A stretch of DNA of 64,000 nucleotides from Azoarcus sp. CIB (GTDB lineage: Bacteria > Pseudomonadota > Gammaproteobacteria > Burkholderiales > Rhodocyclaceae). The stretch covers positions 3,410,001-3,474,000 of the forward strand of contig NZ_CP011072.1 of NCBI RefSeq assembly GCF_001190925.1, written 5' to 3'. The notes under the pieces are model-generated. The model saw nothing but the letters and a program-made list of their open reading frames with translations, searched no databases and was not told where the DNA came from. How positions within the stretch are numbered: position 1 is the stretch's first letter; each line of letters begins with the position of its first letter. Both the position numbers and the translations under genes were made by a program. Below, in pieces: positions 36,219 through 49,839 of the stretch.

Positions 36219-36244
36219 GGACGCCACAGGCGTCCCTTTTTTTG
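36219..36244 (+). terminator. Intrinsic terminator of the anhydrase-SulP unit
   Basis: A 7-bp stem (ggacgcc / ggcgtcc) with a 3-nt loop followed by C and eight T residues. Confidence 0.9.
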
Positions 36245-36371
36245 TTCCGGCGCCCCCGAAGGCTACTCTCGACTCCGGCGAGACCGCATGGCGGGTGTCT
36301 ATACTGGAAACGGGTCGCCACCGAACGCGACCCGAGACCACCGAATAGACGTTCGGGAGGAGGGGGCGATC

Positions 36372-36578
36372 ATGTCAGCCATCAATTACCATTCCGGCCA
36401 CGGCGCGCCGCCGGACCTTTCCACCGAAGACCGTCGCACACACGAGATCGATCCGAACGCAGCACCGAAACGGCGGATCAACGACACCTGGTTCAACAGG
36501 GTACGCTGGCCTGCCTTTCTCGTTGCCTGGGTTGCGATGGGTCTCGCGGTCTTCGCATACCTGTTCGACGTCATGTAA
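36372..36578 (+). CDS. Small membrane-anchored protein (68 aa, unknown)
   Basis: 68 residues: a hydrophilic N-terminal half (HSGHGAPPDLSTEDRRTHEID) and one C-terminal membrane span (about 45-65, WPAFLVAWVAMGLAVFAYLF). A strong purine-rich ribosome site (GGAGGAGGGGGC) precedes the ATG, which makes it a credible gene despite size. It lies after the SulP terminator, ahead of the tRNA terminator. I recognise no family; the tail-anchored plan suggests a partner of a membrane complex. No sequence feature links it to the neighbours beyond position. Confidence 0.7.
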   Translation: MSAINYHSGHGAPPDLSTEDRRTHEIDPNAAPKRRINDTWFNRVRWPAFLVAWVAMGLAVFAYLFDVM

Positions 36579-36640
36579 CGGCACACGGGAAGCGCCTCGA
36601 ACGCCTGTGCGCGAAGAAACCGACACCGAAAGGGTCTAAA

Positions 36641-36678
36641 AAGCAAAAAGGCCAATCTTTCGACTGGCCTTTTTGCTT
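36641..36678 (-). terminator. Intrinsic terminator of tRNA-Arg
   Basis: A perfect 14-bp stem (aagcaaaaaggcca / tggcctttttgctt) with a 10-nt loop. The arm gives U-rich ends in both directions, so it can also stop transcription from the small membrane-protein gene. Confidence 0.92.
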
Positions 36679-36685
36679 GAATCTG

Positions 36686-36762
36686 TGGCGCGCCCGGAGA
36701 GATTCGAACTCCCTACCCCTTGGTTCGTAGCCAAGTACTCTATCCAGATGAGCTACGGGCGC
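36686..36762 (-). tRNA. tRNA-Arg (ACG)
   Basis: 77 nt with encoded CCA; acceptor GCGCCCG / CGGGCGC, discriminator G, anticodon ACG in the loop CTACGAA. It is downstream of tRNA-Ser and ends before the terminator. Confidence 0.97.
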
Positions 36763-36833
36763 TTTTTGAAGAAGCAAGATTATAGCAGACTTTAATCTTG
36801 CGTCAACAACGTTTTCTAACTCTTTATACTGCT

Positions 36834-36923
<90 letters not shown>

Positions 36924-36957
36924 GACTCCCGCTAGGGCTAGCCTTGCGGGAGGCCGA

Positions 36958-37007
36958 ATTATACGCAGAAAATTCCGCGGGGCAACAACAACACAAAAAT
37001 TTTTGTG
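36958..37007 (-). promoter_or_regulatory. Promoter of tRNA-Ser/tRNA-Arg with AT-rich palindrome upstream
   Basis: On the minus strand TTGCCC (-35), 16 nt, TATAAT (-10). Immediately upstream is the perfect 16-bp palindrome CACAAAAATTTTTGTG (36992-37007) at about -40 to -57, the position of an UP element. Confidence 0.7.
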
Positions 37008-37210
37008 CGCGCGCTGGGCGGCGTCAGGCAGGGATCTTCGCACCGGCCTCCTGAAACTCCTCATACGCCCGCACCGCCTCCGCCGCACACATATACAAGG
37101 TTCGGACAAGGCAGGAAAGTATCACGTTCAGGACAATGGAATTGTGGCGGCATTGCCCATTTCGTCGGTCTCCATCAGAATCATGCGGTTATGTTCAACG
37201 GTACGACCGC

Positions 37211-39936
<2,726 letters not shown>

Positions 39937-40099
39937 TCAATTCAATGATTAGGCGATGAATACTGCGACGGGACTTCGTGATCCGTCGCCAACTCGTTCT
40001 GTCTCATGACATTTTAGGGCAAAACTACCCAGATGCCGCAACGCACAATTATATTATTGCAATCAACACCTTACCGAAACATTTAGAGCAAACTCGTCC

Positions 40100-40127
40100 T
40101 TGAATTCGGCACATCGTGGCTTATAGT
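40100..40127 (+). promoter_or_regulatory. Sigma-70 promoter of the 87-aa orphan gene
   Basis: TTGAAT (-35), a 16-nt spacer and TATAGT (-10), about 55 nt ahead of the ATG in an AT-rich stretch that stands out from the surrounding high-GC DNA. Confidence 0.7.
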
Positions 40128-40182
40128 GAATATTCAAAGGAACGCCGCACAGACGGCGCACGCCACATATAAGGAGATACGT

Positions 40183-40446
40183 ATGCTGTCTATCCGGGAC
40201 TGCCTTGACTACTGCGATTTGACCGATGACGAAGTTGCATTGATTGCCGAGCACGAGGGGATTCCCGATGGAGCCGCTGCACAGATCGTCTGCGGCATGG
40301 TCCAGACCCCCGAAGGCGTTTTAGTACTTACAGGCTATATGCAGGATCTGATCGACCGGGCCACCGAGCGCGGCGACCTTAGGCAGGCCGAGCGCGCAAA
40401 GAGCGTTCAGGCACGTTTCATGGCCGACCATCCCTTGTCCCACTGA
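40183..40446 (+). CDS. Conserved-looking hypothetical protein (87 aa)
   Basis: 87 residues, acidic N-terminal half (LSIRDCLDYCDLTDDEVALIAEHEGIP) with two closely spaced cysteines, no signal peptide or membrane span, and a helical C-terminal part (GYMQDLIDRATERGDLRQAERAKSVQARFMADH). I do not recognise a family. A strong AAGGAG box 7 nt before the ATG and a good promoter support expression; an upstream in-frame start gives a longer product without a ribosome site. It sits between divergent serS and convergent rarA, 15 bp from the rarA end. A role in respiration or stress cannot be claimed from sequence. Confidence 0.75.
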   Translation: MLSIRDCLDYCDLTDDEVALIAEHEGIPDGAAAQIVCGMVQTPEGVLVLTGYMQDLIDRATERGDLRQAERAKSVQARFMADHPLSH

Positions 40447-40461
40447 GGCCCAGGGAACGCC

Positions 40462-41802
40462 TTATTCCTTCTTGCTGCGCACACCGGGCCTCGGGTCCGG
40501 CACCGCTGCCGCGTCAAGTTCGCGCAAATGGTCGAGCTTGGCTGCGATACGTGCTTCCATCCCGTAAGGCGTAGGACGATACCAGCCCGGCGGCACCATC
40601 CCGTCGGGCAGGTAGGTCTCGCCCGCCGCATAGGCTTCCGGCTCGTCGTGGGCATAACGGTAGGTCTTGCCGTACCCCAGTTCTTTCATGAGCCGTGTCG
40701 GCGCGTTGCGCAGGTGCAGCGGCACGGGGCGCGACACGTCGTTCCCCACGTATTGCCGCGCAGCGTTGTAGGCCTTGTACACCGCGTTCGATTTCGCGGC
40801 GCAGGCAAGGAATATCACCGCCTGCGCGAGCGCCAGTTCGCCTTCGGGCGACCCCAGCCGCTCGTAGGTCGTGCAGGCGTTCAGTGCAATTTCGAGCGCA
40901 CGCGGATCGGCAAGACCGATGTCCTCGACGGCCATGCGTACGAGCCGGCGACCGAGGTATAGCGCGTCCGCGCCACCGTCGAGCATCCGGCACAGCCAGT
41001 ACAGGGCTGCGTCCGGATTGGAGCCGCGCACCGACTTGTGCAGGGCCGAAATCTGGTCGTAGAAGGCTTCGCCCCCCTTGTCGAAGCGCCTGAGCTTGCT
41101 CGACAAGGCGTCGTCGACGAATTCCGGGGTGACCGGATTCACGCCCGCCGTCTCGGCAGCAACCTGCACCTGCTCGATCAGGTTCATTAGCCGCCGCGCA
41201 TCGCCGTCGGCAAAGCCGATCATGCGTTCGCGCGCAGTCTCCTCGAAGACAAGGTCCGGGCATGCCGTCGCCCTTCCCCGCTCGAACAATCCGCCCATGG
41301 CCTCGTCGTCGAGCGGCTCCAGCACATACACCGCCGCACGCGACAGCAAGGCCGAGTTGACCTCGAAGGAGGGATTTTCCGTCGTCGCGCCGATGAAGGT
41401 GACGAGTCCCTGTTCAACAAATGGCAGGAAGGCATCCTGCTGAGCCTTGTTGAAGCGATGCACCTCATCGACGAAGAGGATCGTGTGACGGCCTCGCGCC
41501 TTGGCGGCCTGCGCCTGACTGACTGCCTCCCGGATATCCTTGACGCCCGAGAACACCGCCGACAGGGCAACGAAATCGGCATCGAAGGCCTGCGCCATCA
41601 GCCGCGCGAGCGTGGTCTTGCCGACACCGGGCGGTCCCCACAGGATCATCGAATGCAGCTTGCCGGATTCAAACGCGAGCCGCAGCGGCTTTCCCTGGCC
41701 CACGAGATGGCGCTGGCCGGCAATCTCGTCGAGCCGTTTCGGTCGCATCCGCTCGGCCAGCGGCACGCGCGGCGGCTCCACCGAATCGAAGAGATCAGCC
41801 AT
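40462..41802 (-). CDS. rarA: Replication-associated recombination ATPase RarA (MgsA)
   Basis: 446-residue AAA+ clamp-loader-like ATPase acting at stalled replication forks. Walker A LWGPPGVGKTTLARL (54-68), Walker B TILFVDEVHRFNKAQQD (about 106-122), sensor 1 GATTENPSFEVN and the C-terminal MgsA tetramerisation domain (SNPDAALYWLCRMLDGGADALYLGRRL) are visible. It is upstream of serS only across the orphan gene, and downstream of lolA by 12 bp on the same strand, so ftsK-lolA-rarA look like one unit. Confidence 0.95.
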   Translation of the reverse strand: MADLFDSVEPPRVPLAERMRPKRLDEIAGQRHLVGQGKPLRLAFESGKLHSMILWGPPGVGKTTLARLMAQAFDADFVALSAVFSGVKDIREAVSQAQAAKARGRHTILFVDEVHRFNKAQQDAFLPFVEQGLVTFIGATTENPSFEVNSALLSRAAVYVLEPLDDEAMGGLFERGRATACPDLVFEETARERMIGFADGDARRLMNLIEQVQVAAETAGVNPVTPEFVDDALSSKLRRFDKGGEAFYDQISALHKSVRGSNPDAALYWLCRMLDGGADALYLGRRLVRMAVEDIGLADPRALEIALNACTTYERLGSPEGELALAQAVIFLACAAKSNAVYKAYNAARQYVGNDVSRPVPLHLRNAPTRLMKELGYGKTYRYAHDEPEAYAAGETYLPDGMVPPGWYRPTPYGMEARIAAKLDHLRELDAAAVPDPRPGVRSKKE

Positions 41803-41814
41803 CGCCGGCGAGTC

Positions 41815-42456
41815 TCAGTCGCCGATCACGTCGGCGCCGGGCGGCGGAACGAACCGGAACTGCGCGGGGTCGGGGCGCGCACCGGCAACCAGCGAGCGGA
41901 ACTCGATCAGCGTCGTCTGTCCGAAGTTGTCCTTCAGCTCCATGCGCTTGAGATTTCCGCCGGCAAAGCCCATGCGCATCGACTCAAAGCTGCTGTCGGC
42001 CTGCCTGGGTTTCGCGTGCACCCATTCCAGCCCGTCCGACGATCCGGCCTCGGCGAGCTCGAAATTGCGCTCGATTGCGTCGTCACCGGCAAGGATCGCC
42101 GCCGGCGTGCTGCCCAGCGCATCGCCGAGGCGTTTCACCGTGACCTGATTCAGGTCGCGGTCCCAGGACCACAGTTTGTCGCCGTCACTGACGAGCAACT
42201 GCGGATATGGCTTGTCGTAGGTCCATCGGAACTTGCCCGGACGCGCGAACATGAAACTGCCGCTCGCACGCTGCGGCTTGCGCCCCGAGGCCGCAAAAAC
42301 CGTCTGCTCGAACTCGCCCTGCGCGCTGCGCGCGGTATCGACAAACTGGCGCAACTGCGCAATTCCGCCGGCCGACGCGACGCCCGTCGCGCAAACAAAC
42401 GCGAACGCCGCGCCAAGGCGCAGCCCCGCCCTGAAGACAACTCCGGTAAGACTCAC
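41815..42456 (-). CDS. lolA: Outer-membrane lipoprotein carrier protein LolA
   Basis: 213-residue periplasmic chaperone that ferries lipoproteins from LolCDE to LolB. Signal peptide (about 1-29, cleavage near ASAGG), then the LolA fold with [26 protein letters not shown] and [18 protein letters not shown]. The start is GTG, overlapping the ftsK stop (GTGA) with AGGAGGGCGA just ahead, which shows translational coupling to ftsK and decides the start. Confidence 0.95.
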   Translation of the reverse strand: MSLTGVVFRAGLRLGAAFAFVCATGVASAGGIAQLRQFVDTARSAQGEFEQTVFAASGRKPQRASGSFMFARPGKFRWTYDKPYPQLLVSDGDKLWSWDRDLNQVTVKRLGDALGSTPAAILAGDDAIERNFELAEAGSSDGLEWVHAKPRQADSSFESMRMGFAGGNLKRMELKDNFGQTTLIEFRSLVAGARPDPAQFRFVPPPGADVIGD

Positions 42457-44765
42457 TCGCCCTCCTTGGCCGGCACGATCACTTCGCGGTTGCCGTTCGT
42501 TCCCATCGCCGACACCAGCCCGGCACGCTCCATCTGTTCGATCAGACGGGCCGCACGGTTGTAGCCGATGCGCAGATGACGCTGCACCAGAGAAATCGAC
42601 GGACGCCGGGTCTTGATGACCACCTCCACTGCCTGGTCGTACAAGGGATCGGCCTCGCCATCCCCCTCGCCGCCTCCGCTCCCCCCGAGAGCCGCATCGA
42701 GATCGTCCTCGGGCGCCGACAGGATGCCCTCGACGTAGTCGGGCGGCCCGCTGCGCTTGAGGTAGTCGACGACCTTGTGCACCTCCTCGTCGGCGACGAA
42801 GGCACCGTGCACACGCACGGGCAGGCCCGTGCCCGGGGCCAGGTACAGCATGTCACCCATGCCCAACAGCGTTTCCGCCCCCATCTGGTCGAGAATGGTG
42901 CGCGAATCGATCTTGCTCGACACCTGGAAGGCGATGCGCGTCGGCACGTTGGCCTTGATCAGGCCGGTGATGACGTCGACCGACGGACGCTGCGTCGCGA
43001 GGATCAGGTGGATGCCGGCCGCGCGCGCCTTCTGTGCGAGCCGCGCGATCAGCTCCTCGACCTTCTTGCCGACCACCATCATCATGTCCGCGAGCTCGTC
43101 GACGATCACGACGATGTGCGGCAACTGTTCGAGCGGCTCGGGGTTGTCCGGATTGATAGCGAACGGGTTGGTCAGAGGTTTTTCGGCTTTTTCCGCTTCG
43201 ATCACGGCCTTGTTGAAGCCGGCCAGGTTGCGCACGCCGACTGCCGCCATCAGCTTGTAGCGCTTGTCCATCTCCACCACGCACCAGTTGAGCGCGTTGG
43301 CGGCGTGCTTCATGTCCGTGACGACCGGCGCGAGCAGATGCGGGATACCCTCGTAGATCGACAGCTCCAGCATCTTCGGGTCGACCATGATCAGTCGGAC
43401 CCTCTCGGGCCCCGCCTTGTACAGCAACGACAGGATCATCGCGTTGATCCCGACCGATTTGCCGGAACCGGTCGTGCCCGCAACCAGCAGGTGCGGCATC
43501 TTGCCGAGGTCCGCGACCGCCGGCTGGCCGCCGATGTCCTTGCCGAGCGCCACCGTCAGCGGCGAATGCATGTCGTGATAGGCCTTGGAGCCGAGGATCT
43601 CCGACAGGCGCACGGTCTGGCGCTTCATGTTCGGCAGCTCGAGCGCCATGCAGGACTTGCCCGGCACCGTCTCGACGACGCGGATCGACACGAGCGACAG
43701 CGCACGCGCGAGATCCTTGCCGAGATTCACGACCTGACTGCCCTTCACGCCCGTCGCCGGTTCGATCTCGTAGCGCGTCACAACCGGCCCCGGATAGGCC
43801 GCCAGCACCTTCACCTCGACGCCGAAGTCGCCGAGCTTGGTCTCGATGAGGCGCGAGGTGAATTCCAGCACCTCGGCCGCAGGCGGCTCAACTTCGCCCG
43901 AAGGCTGGTCGAGCAGACTCAGTGGCGGTATCGCACCGGCCGACGCCGGCAGATCGGCAAACAGCGACTGCTGCCGCTCCTGCCGGAGCTCCTTCTCGAC
44001 GCGCTCGGATTTCGGCACTTCGGCGACCGCGGGCTCGATGCGCAATTGCGGAGCAGGCGTCGCGACCGTCTTGCGGCGCTTCGTCTCGACGACCGCCTCG
44101 CGCTTCTGCGCGACCTGCTGCCCGGCCTTGCGGTCCTGCCATCCTTGCCACGCGGCCTGCGCGCCCAGCCACGCGCGCTCCAGCGAGAGCCCGACACGCT
44201 CGATCACCGAAAGCCACGAAATGCCTGAAAAAAGGCTCAAACCGGACGCGAACAGCGCCAGCAACATCAGCGTTCCGCCGGTGAAGCCTAGATAGCGCTG
44301 CACCAACTGGCCCATCTCGACGCCCGCAAGACCGCCCGGCGCCAGCGGCACGCTCGCGCCGTGCGAGTAGAACCGCAGCGATTCGAGCGCGCTGCTCGAC
44401 AGCAGCACGACGAAGAATCCGGTCAGGACGAAGAAGAAGGAGCGTCGGTCGAGCCGCAGGTCATGGCGCAGCCGCCGGAAGCCCCATACGAGGGCATAGC
44501 CCAGGAACACGACCCACCACCACGCGGACAGACCGAACAGGTAGTAGAGCAGGTCGGCCAGCCAGGCACCGAAACGCCCGCCGGGATTGCTGACGCGTGT
44601 GACTTCTGCGGCGTGAGACCAGCCGGGGTCGGATTTGCTGTAGCCGAGCAGGACCAGCCCGACATACAACGACATCACGCCGAGGATCAGCCAGCGCGCT
44701 TCCTGTAGCAAGAGGGAAATCCGTTCCGGCAACGGCTGGGAACGGGAAGACTGACGGGACGACAT
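42453..44765 (-). CDS. ftsK: DNA translocase FtsK
   Basis: 770-residue septal DNA pump that resolves chromosome dimers and clears DNA at division. Four N-terminal membrane spans (about 22-42, 70-95, 110-128, 163-182), a short Gln/Ala-rich linker (about 200-300, much shorter than in E. coli), the RecA-like motor with Walker [13 protein letters not shown] (429-440) and Walker [14 protein letters not shown], and a C-terminal winged-helix gamma domain (about 695-765, [23 protein letters not shown]). First gene of the ftsK-lolA-rarA unit. Confidence 0.97.
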   Translation of the reverse strand: MSSRQSSRSQPLPERISLLLQEARWLILGVMSLYVGLVLLGYSKSDPGWSHAAEVTRVSNPGGRFGAWLADLLYYLFGLSAWWWVVFLGYALVWGFRRLRHDLRLDRRSFFFVLTGFFVVLLSSSALESLRFYSHGASVPLAPGGLAGVEMGQLVQRYLGFTGGTLMLLALFASGLSLFSGISWLSVIERVGLSLERAWLGAQAAWQGWQDRKAGQQVAQKREAVVETKRRKTVATPAPQLRIEPAVAEVPKSERVEKELRQERQQSLFADLPASAGAIPPLSLLDQPSGEVEPPAAEVLEFTSRLIETKLGDFGVEVKVLAAYPGPVVTRYEIEPATGVKGSQVVNLGKDLARALSLVSIRVVETVPGKSCMALELPNMKRQTVRLSEILGSKAYHDMHSPLTVALGKDIGGQPAVADLGKMPHLLVAGTTGSGKSVGINAMILSLLYKAGPERVRLIMVDPKMLELSIYEGIPHLLAPVVTDMKHAANALNWCVVEMDKRYKLMAAVGVRNLAGFNKAVIEAEKAEKPLTNPFAINPDNPEPLEQLPHIVVIVDELADMMMVVGKKVEELIARLAQKARAAGIHLILATQRPSVDVITGLIKANVPTRIAFQVSSKIDSRTILDQMGAETLLGMGDMLYLAPGTGLPVRVHGAFVADEEVHKVVDYLKRSGPPDYVEGILSAPEDDLDAALGGSGGGEGDGEADPLYDQAVEVVIKTRRPSISLVQRHLRIGYNRAARLIEQMERAGLVSAMGTNGNREVIVPAKEGE

Positions 44766-44873
44766 CGGCGCGGGAACGGGCCCAGGGAAATCGACAATTC
44801 GCGATTATATGCGATCAGCCATCCCGACCGAGGAAGCTGTTGCGAAGCGATACAGGCGCGCCCGCGCCCCGCC

Positions 44874-45545
44874 TCAGACGTCGTTCAGGCGGTCGCGCAG
44901 GACGATGCCGTGATCGGTTTCCTCGATGAGCCCCTGCGCCCCGAGGTCCTTCATGACGCGGCTCACCATTTCGCGTGAGGCGCCGATCATCTTCGCGATG
45001 TCCTGCTTGGTGATCTTGCGCACAACAACCGCCGCGCCATCGACTTCTTCCGACATCTCCAGCAGCAGTCGCGCGACCCGCCCATACACATCCATCAGCG
45101 CGAGCGACTCGATCTTGCGGTCGGCATTGCGCAGACGGTCGGCCAGGTTGCACATGATGCGCCAGGCCACCTCGAAGTTGTCCTGCATGATGCGCCGGAA
45201 ATCATGCTTGGCGATCAGCACCAGGTCAGCCGGCGTCACCGCGACGACCGACGCCGATCGCGGTTGCTCGCCGAAAATCCCCATCTCCCCGAAGAGTTCG
45301 CCCTGCCCCAGGATGCTGAGGATCACCTCGCGCCCGTCCTCGTCGCTGACGATCACCTTGAGGCTACCGGTGAGCACGAAATACACGAAGTCGCTGCGAT
45401 CGCCCGCATGCAGCACTCCCTGGCCGCGGGGAATGCGCCGCATCACTGCCGAGTGCGCCACCGCCAGCAAGGTCTCGTCGGACAACCCCTGGAACAGGGG
45501 AAACGTCCTCAATGCGGCCGTGGAAACTGCAGTAGCCTGTGTCAT
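44874..45545 (-). CDS. Crp/Fnr-family transcription regulator
   Basis: 223 residues: N-terminal cyclic-nucleotide-binding-like beta-barrel (about 12-125, RGQGVLHAGDRSDFVYFVLTGSLKVIVSD) and C-terminal helix-turn-helix (about 170-205, ITKQDIAKMIGASREMVSRVMKDL). There are no clustered cysteines, so it is not an FNR-type iron-sulfur sensor; the conserved FGEMGIFGEQPRSASVVA stretch resembles cAMP-binding members. GGAGG precedes the ATG by 4 nt; the longer open frame is rejected. It is divergent from trxB. Its ligand and regulon are unknown. Confidence 0.9.
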   Translation of the reverse strand: MTQATAVSTAALRTFPLFQGLSDETLLAVAHSAVMRRIPRGQGVLHAGDRSDFVYFVLTGSLKVIVSDEDGREVILSILGQGELFGEMGIFGEQPRSASVVAVTPADLVLIAKHDFRRIMQDNFEVAWRIMCNLADRLRNADRKIESLALMDVYGRVARLLLEMSEEVDGAAVVVRKITKQDIAKMIGASREMVSRVMKDLGAQGLIEETDHGIVLRDRLNDV

Positions 45546-45615
45546 GGAACCTCCGGAAACGGCAGTGCAATGAGTATCGGCGCAAGGAAGGCCGACTGTG
45601 TGACATGTTCGGCGC

Positions 45616-45621
45616 ATTATA
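45616..45621 (-). promoter_or_regulatory. -10 element of the Crp/Fnr-family gene
   Basis: A perfect TATAAT on the minus strand about 70 nt before the start codon; -35 not clear. Confidence 0.45.
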
Positions 45622-45649
45622 AGCCGATTGATGCAGGCCGAATCCATAG

Positions 45650-46726
<1,077 letters not shown>

Positions 46727-46730
46727 CCCC

Positions 46731-47798
46731 GTGCCGCGCCCGCCCCGCCCGGCCTCGTCCCGCCCGGCCGATCGGAGCGGGCGATCGAAAAGTCCGTTCG
46801 ACGGACTGGCTCCGCTGCGGGGCAAGCTGCGCGAGGAGCGGGTGCTCGGCCGCCGGATCGAGCGCCCCGCCACCGGTAGCGATGCGGACAGAACCCCGAC
46901 CGCCGACGCGAGCGACGCGGACAACGATCTGTTCCGAGCCGCGCTGCCGGATGTCAAGCCGCTACCGCCGTCGGCACGCAGGGCCGAGCTCGAAACACCG
47001 AAACCCCCACCCGTTCGCCGCCCGCAGGCACCGGAAGCCGAAGACGCATCGCCTGCGGCACCACCGCGGCAGCGGACGCCCCGCGACGACGGTGAGTTCT
47101 TCCGCTTCGCGATGGAAGACGTCCGCCCGATCGATCACGGCAACCGCGCAGAGGTCGGCGTGGATCGCCGCCGCGCGCGGCATCACGAAACGCACGCGCC
47201 GGCAGTGCCCGGCGCTCCGGGGCACGATTTCCTGCTGCTGCCCGCGGACGCGGACAGCGCCGACCCGACCGATCTCTTTCACTATGCGGCACGTGGCGTC
47301 AAACCGGTCGACACGCGCAATCGCGCCGAAGTCGAAGCCCCCCGCCCTCAGCCCCACCCGCTGAAGCACGTCGAGGACGAGCGCGCAGCGCTGCGCGAAT
47401 CGATGGAAGCGCCGATGACGCTGGAAGACAGGCTGGAAACGGGCGAAGAGGCGGCTTTCCTGCGGCCGGGGCTACCGCGCCGCGTGCTCACCGACCTGCG
47501 CCGCGGCCGCTGGGTGCTGCAGGCCCAACTGGACCTCCACGGCTGCAATCGCGACGAGGCGCGCGAGGAGCTCGGGCACTTTCTCGCCGCGAGCCTGCAG
47601 CAGGGCCGGCGCTGCGTGCGGGTGATCCACGGCAAGGGCCACGGCTCGCCGGGCAAGCAGTCCATCCTGAAACACCTGTCGCGCGGCTGGCTCGCGCAAC
47701 GCGAGGAGATTCTGGCGTTCTGCCAGGCGGGCCCGCACGACGGCGGCTCGGGGGCCCTGCTGGTGCTGCTCAGGGCGGGCAACGCCACCCGCCCCTGA
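46731..47798 (+). CDS. Smr-domain protein with triplicated N-terminal motif
   Basis: 355 residues starting with GTG. The C-terminal Smr domain (about 265-345) shows LDLHG (267-271) and VIHGKG (298-303), the catalytic loop of SmrB-type nucleases. The N-terminal two thirds are Pro/Arg/Ala-rich and contain three spaced copies of a DLFRxAxxDVKP..RAE motif (about 65-86, 121-142 and 180-201). SmrB homologues I know have one such ribosome-contacting motif. It follows trxB by 4 nt, so is cotranscribed. mRNA cleavage at collided ribosomes is the family role; the triplication is unusual. Confidence 0.85.
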   Translation: MPRPPRPASSRPADRSGRSKSPFDGLAPLRGKLREERVLGRRIERPATGSDADRTPTADASDADNDLFRAALPDVKPLPPSARRAELETPKPPPVRRPQAPEAEDASPAAPPRQRTPRDDGEFFRFAMEDVRPIDHGNRAEVGVDRRRARHHETHAPAVPGAPGHDFLLLPADADSADPTDLFHYAARGVKPVDTRNRAEVEAPRPQPHPLKHVEDERAALRESMEAPMTLEDRLETGEEAAFLRPGLPRRVLTDLRRGRWVLQAQLDLHGCNRDEAREELGHFLAASLQQGRRCVRVIHGKGHGSPGKQSILKHLSRGWLAQREEILAFCQAGPHDGGSGALLVLLRAGNATRP

Positions 47799-47810
47799 TA
47801 CGGACGCCGC

Positions 47811-48200
<390 letters not shown>

Positions 48201-49826
48201 TCAATATTCGTCTTGATAGCGCGATGTTATCGGATAACGCCAGTCTCTGCCGAATCCTCTCTTGGTGACGCGGATCCCGACCGGCGCCTGGCGCCGCTTG
48301 TATTCATTGCGCTTGAGCATCGCCACCGTGCGACGCACCTCCGCCTCCGGATAACCGGCCGCGATGATGTCCCGCGGCGATTCGTCGCGTTCCATGTAGG
48401 CCTCAATGATCGCATCGAGGACCTCGTAGGGAGGGAGGGAATCCTGGTCCTTCTGGTCCGGCTTGAGCTCCGCCGAGGGCGGACGCGTGATGATGTTTTC
48501 CGGAATCACCGGGCCGACGGTATTGCGCCAGCGCGCGAGCCGGAACACGAAGGTCTTGTAGAGATCCTTGAGCACCGCGAAGCCGCCCGCCATGTCGCCG
48601 TAGAGCGTCGCGTAGCCGGTTGCCATCTCGCTCTTGTTGCCGGTCGTGAGCACGATCGCGCCGGTCTTGTTCGACAGCGCCATGAGGATCATGCCGCGGA
48701 TGCGGCTCTGCAGGTTCTCCTCGGTCGTGTCGGCCGGCAGGCCCCGGAACTGGTCCGCAAGCATTCCGGCGAAGGTACTCATCGCCGGCTCGATCGGAAT
48801 CTCGTCATAGCGGACACCGAGGTTCGCCACGAGCTCGCGCGAATCATCAAGGCTCATCTGCGCGGTGTAGGGCGACTGCATCATCACGGCCCGCACCTTT
48901 TCGGCGCCAAGGGCATCGACCGCGATGCACAGCGTCAGCGCCGAGTCGATGCCGCCGGAGAGCCCGATCAGGGCGCCCGGGAAGCCGTTTTTGCCCAGAT
49001 AGTCACGTACACCGATTTTGAGCGCTTCATACACCTCGGCTTCGATCGGCCGCGCTGCGATCTGCTCGCCATCGGCCCAGCGCCCGTCATGCAGGCGGAC
49101 GATGTCGAGGCGTTCGTCGAATGCCGACGCCTGCCATGCGAGCGAACCGTCCGCATTGAGCGCAAACGAGGCGCCGTCGAACACGAGTTCGTCCTGTCCA
49201 CCCACCATATTGCAGTAAACCACCGGCAAGCCGGTGCCGCCGACCCGCTCGCGCAACACCTCGTAGCGGCGCTGCAGCTTGTTCATGTGGTAGGGCGACG
49301 CATTGAGGCCCAGCAGTACCTGCGCCCCTTCAGCGCGCGCGAGTTCGGCCGGGCCGGATTCCCACAGGTCCGCGCAGATGTTCACGCCGAGCTTGACGCC
49401 CTTCAGTTCGAACACGCAGGCGGCCCGCCCGTGGTCGAAATAGCGCTCCTCGTCGAACACTTCGTAGTTCGGCAGGCGATGCTTGTGATAGGTGGTCAGG
49501 ATCCGCCCGTCGCGGATCACCGAAGCCGCGTTGTAGCGCTTGGCCTGCCGCGCTTCCGGATGGCCGAGCACGAGCGTGATGCCCTGCGTATGCTCGGCGA
49601 TGCGCGCCACCTCGCACGCGCACGCGCGGTAGAAATCCGGGCGCAGCAGCAGGTCTTCGGGCGGATAGCCCGACAGCGCGAGTTCCGGGGTCAGAACGAG
49701 GTCGGCACCGAGCGTGCGGGCTTGATCGAGGGCGCGGATGATCCGGTCGGCGTTCGCCTTCAGGTCGCCCACCGTGCAATTCAGCTGGGCAACGGCGATG
49801 GAGAGCGATTGAGCATGCTGTTTCAT
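48201..49826 (-). CDS. nadE: Glutamine-dependent NAD synthetase
   Basis: 541-residue enzyme making NAD from deamido-NAD using glutamine. N-terminal nitrilase-type glutaminase domain with the triad E48, K115 (TYHKHRLPNYEVFDE) and C151 (NICADLWE); C-terminal synthetase domain with the pyrophosphatase motif SGGIDS (290-295) and TGNKSEMATGYATLYGDMAGG. The ATG before KQHAQSLSIAVAQLN is the family start. A TATAGT lies exactly 7 nt before it with no ribosome site, suggesting a leaderless message. glnB lies immediately downstream. Confidence 0.95.
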   Translation of the reverse strand: MKQHAQSLSIAVAQLNCTVGDLKANADRIIRALDQARTLGADLVLTPELALSGYPPEDLLLRPDFYRACACEVARIAEHTQGITLVLGHPEARQAKRYNAASVIRDGRILTTYHKHRLPNYEVFDEERYFDHGRAACVFELKGVKLGVNICADLWESGPAELARAEGAQVLLGLNASPYHMNKLQRRYEVLRERVGGTGLPVVYCNMVGGQDELVFDGASFALNADGSLAWQASAFDERLDIVRLHDGRWADGEQIAARPIEAEVYEALKIGVRDYLGKNGFPGALIGLSGGIDSALTLCIAVDALGAEKVRAVMMQSPYTAQMSLDDSRELVANLGVRYDEIPIEPAMSTFAGMLADQFRGLPADTTEENLQSRIRGMILMALSNKTGAIVLTTGNKSEMATGYATLYGDMAGGFAVLKDLYKTFVFRLARWRNTVGPVIPENIITRPPSAELKPDQKDQDSLPPYEVLDAIIEAYMERDESPRDIIAAGYPEAEVRRTVAMLKRNEYKRRQAPVGIRVTKRGFGRDWRYPITSRYQDEY

Positions 49827-49833
49827 GGGCGCA

Positions 49834-49839
49834 ACTATA
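49834..49839 (-). promoter_or_regulatory. -10 element of nadE, seven bases before the start codon
   Basis: TATAGT on the minus strand with 7 nt to the ATG and no ribosome site between. Compatible with a leaderless transcript; the -35 is weak. Confidence 0.45.
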
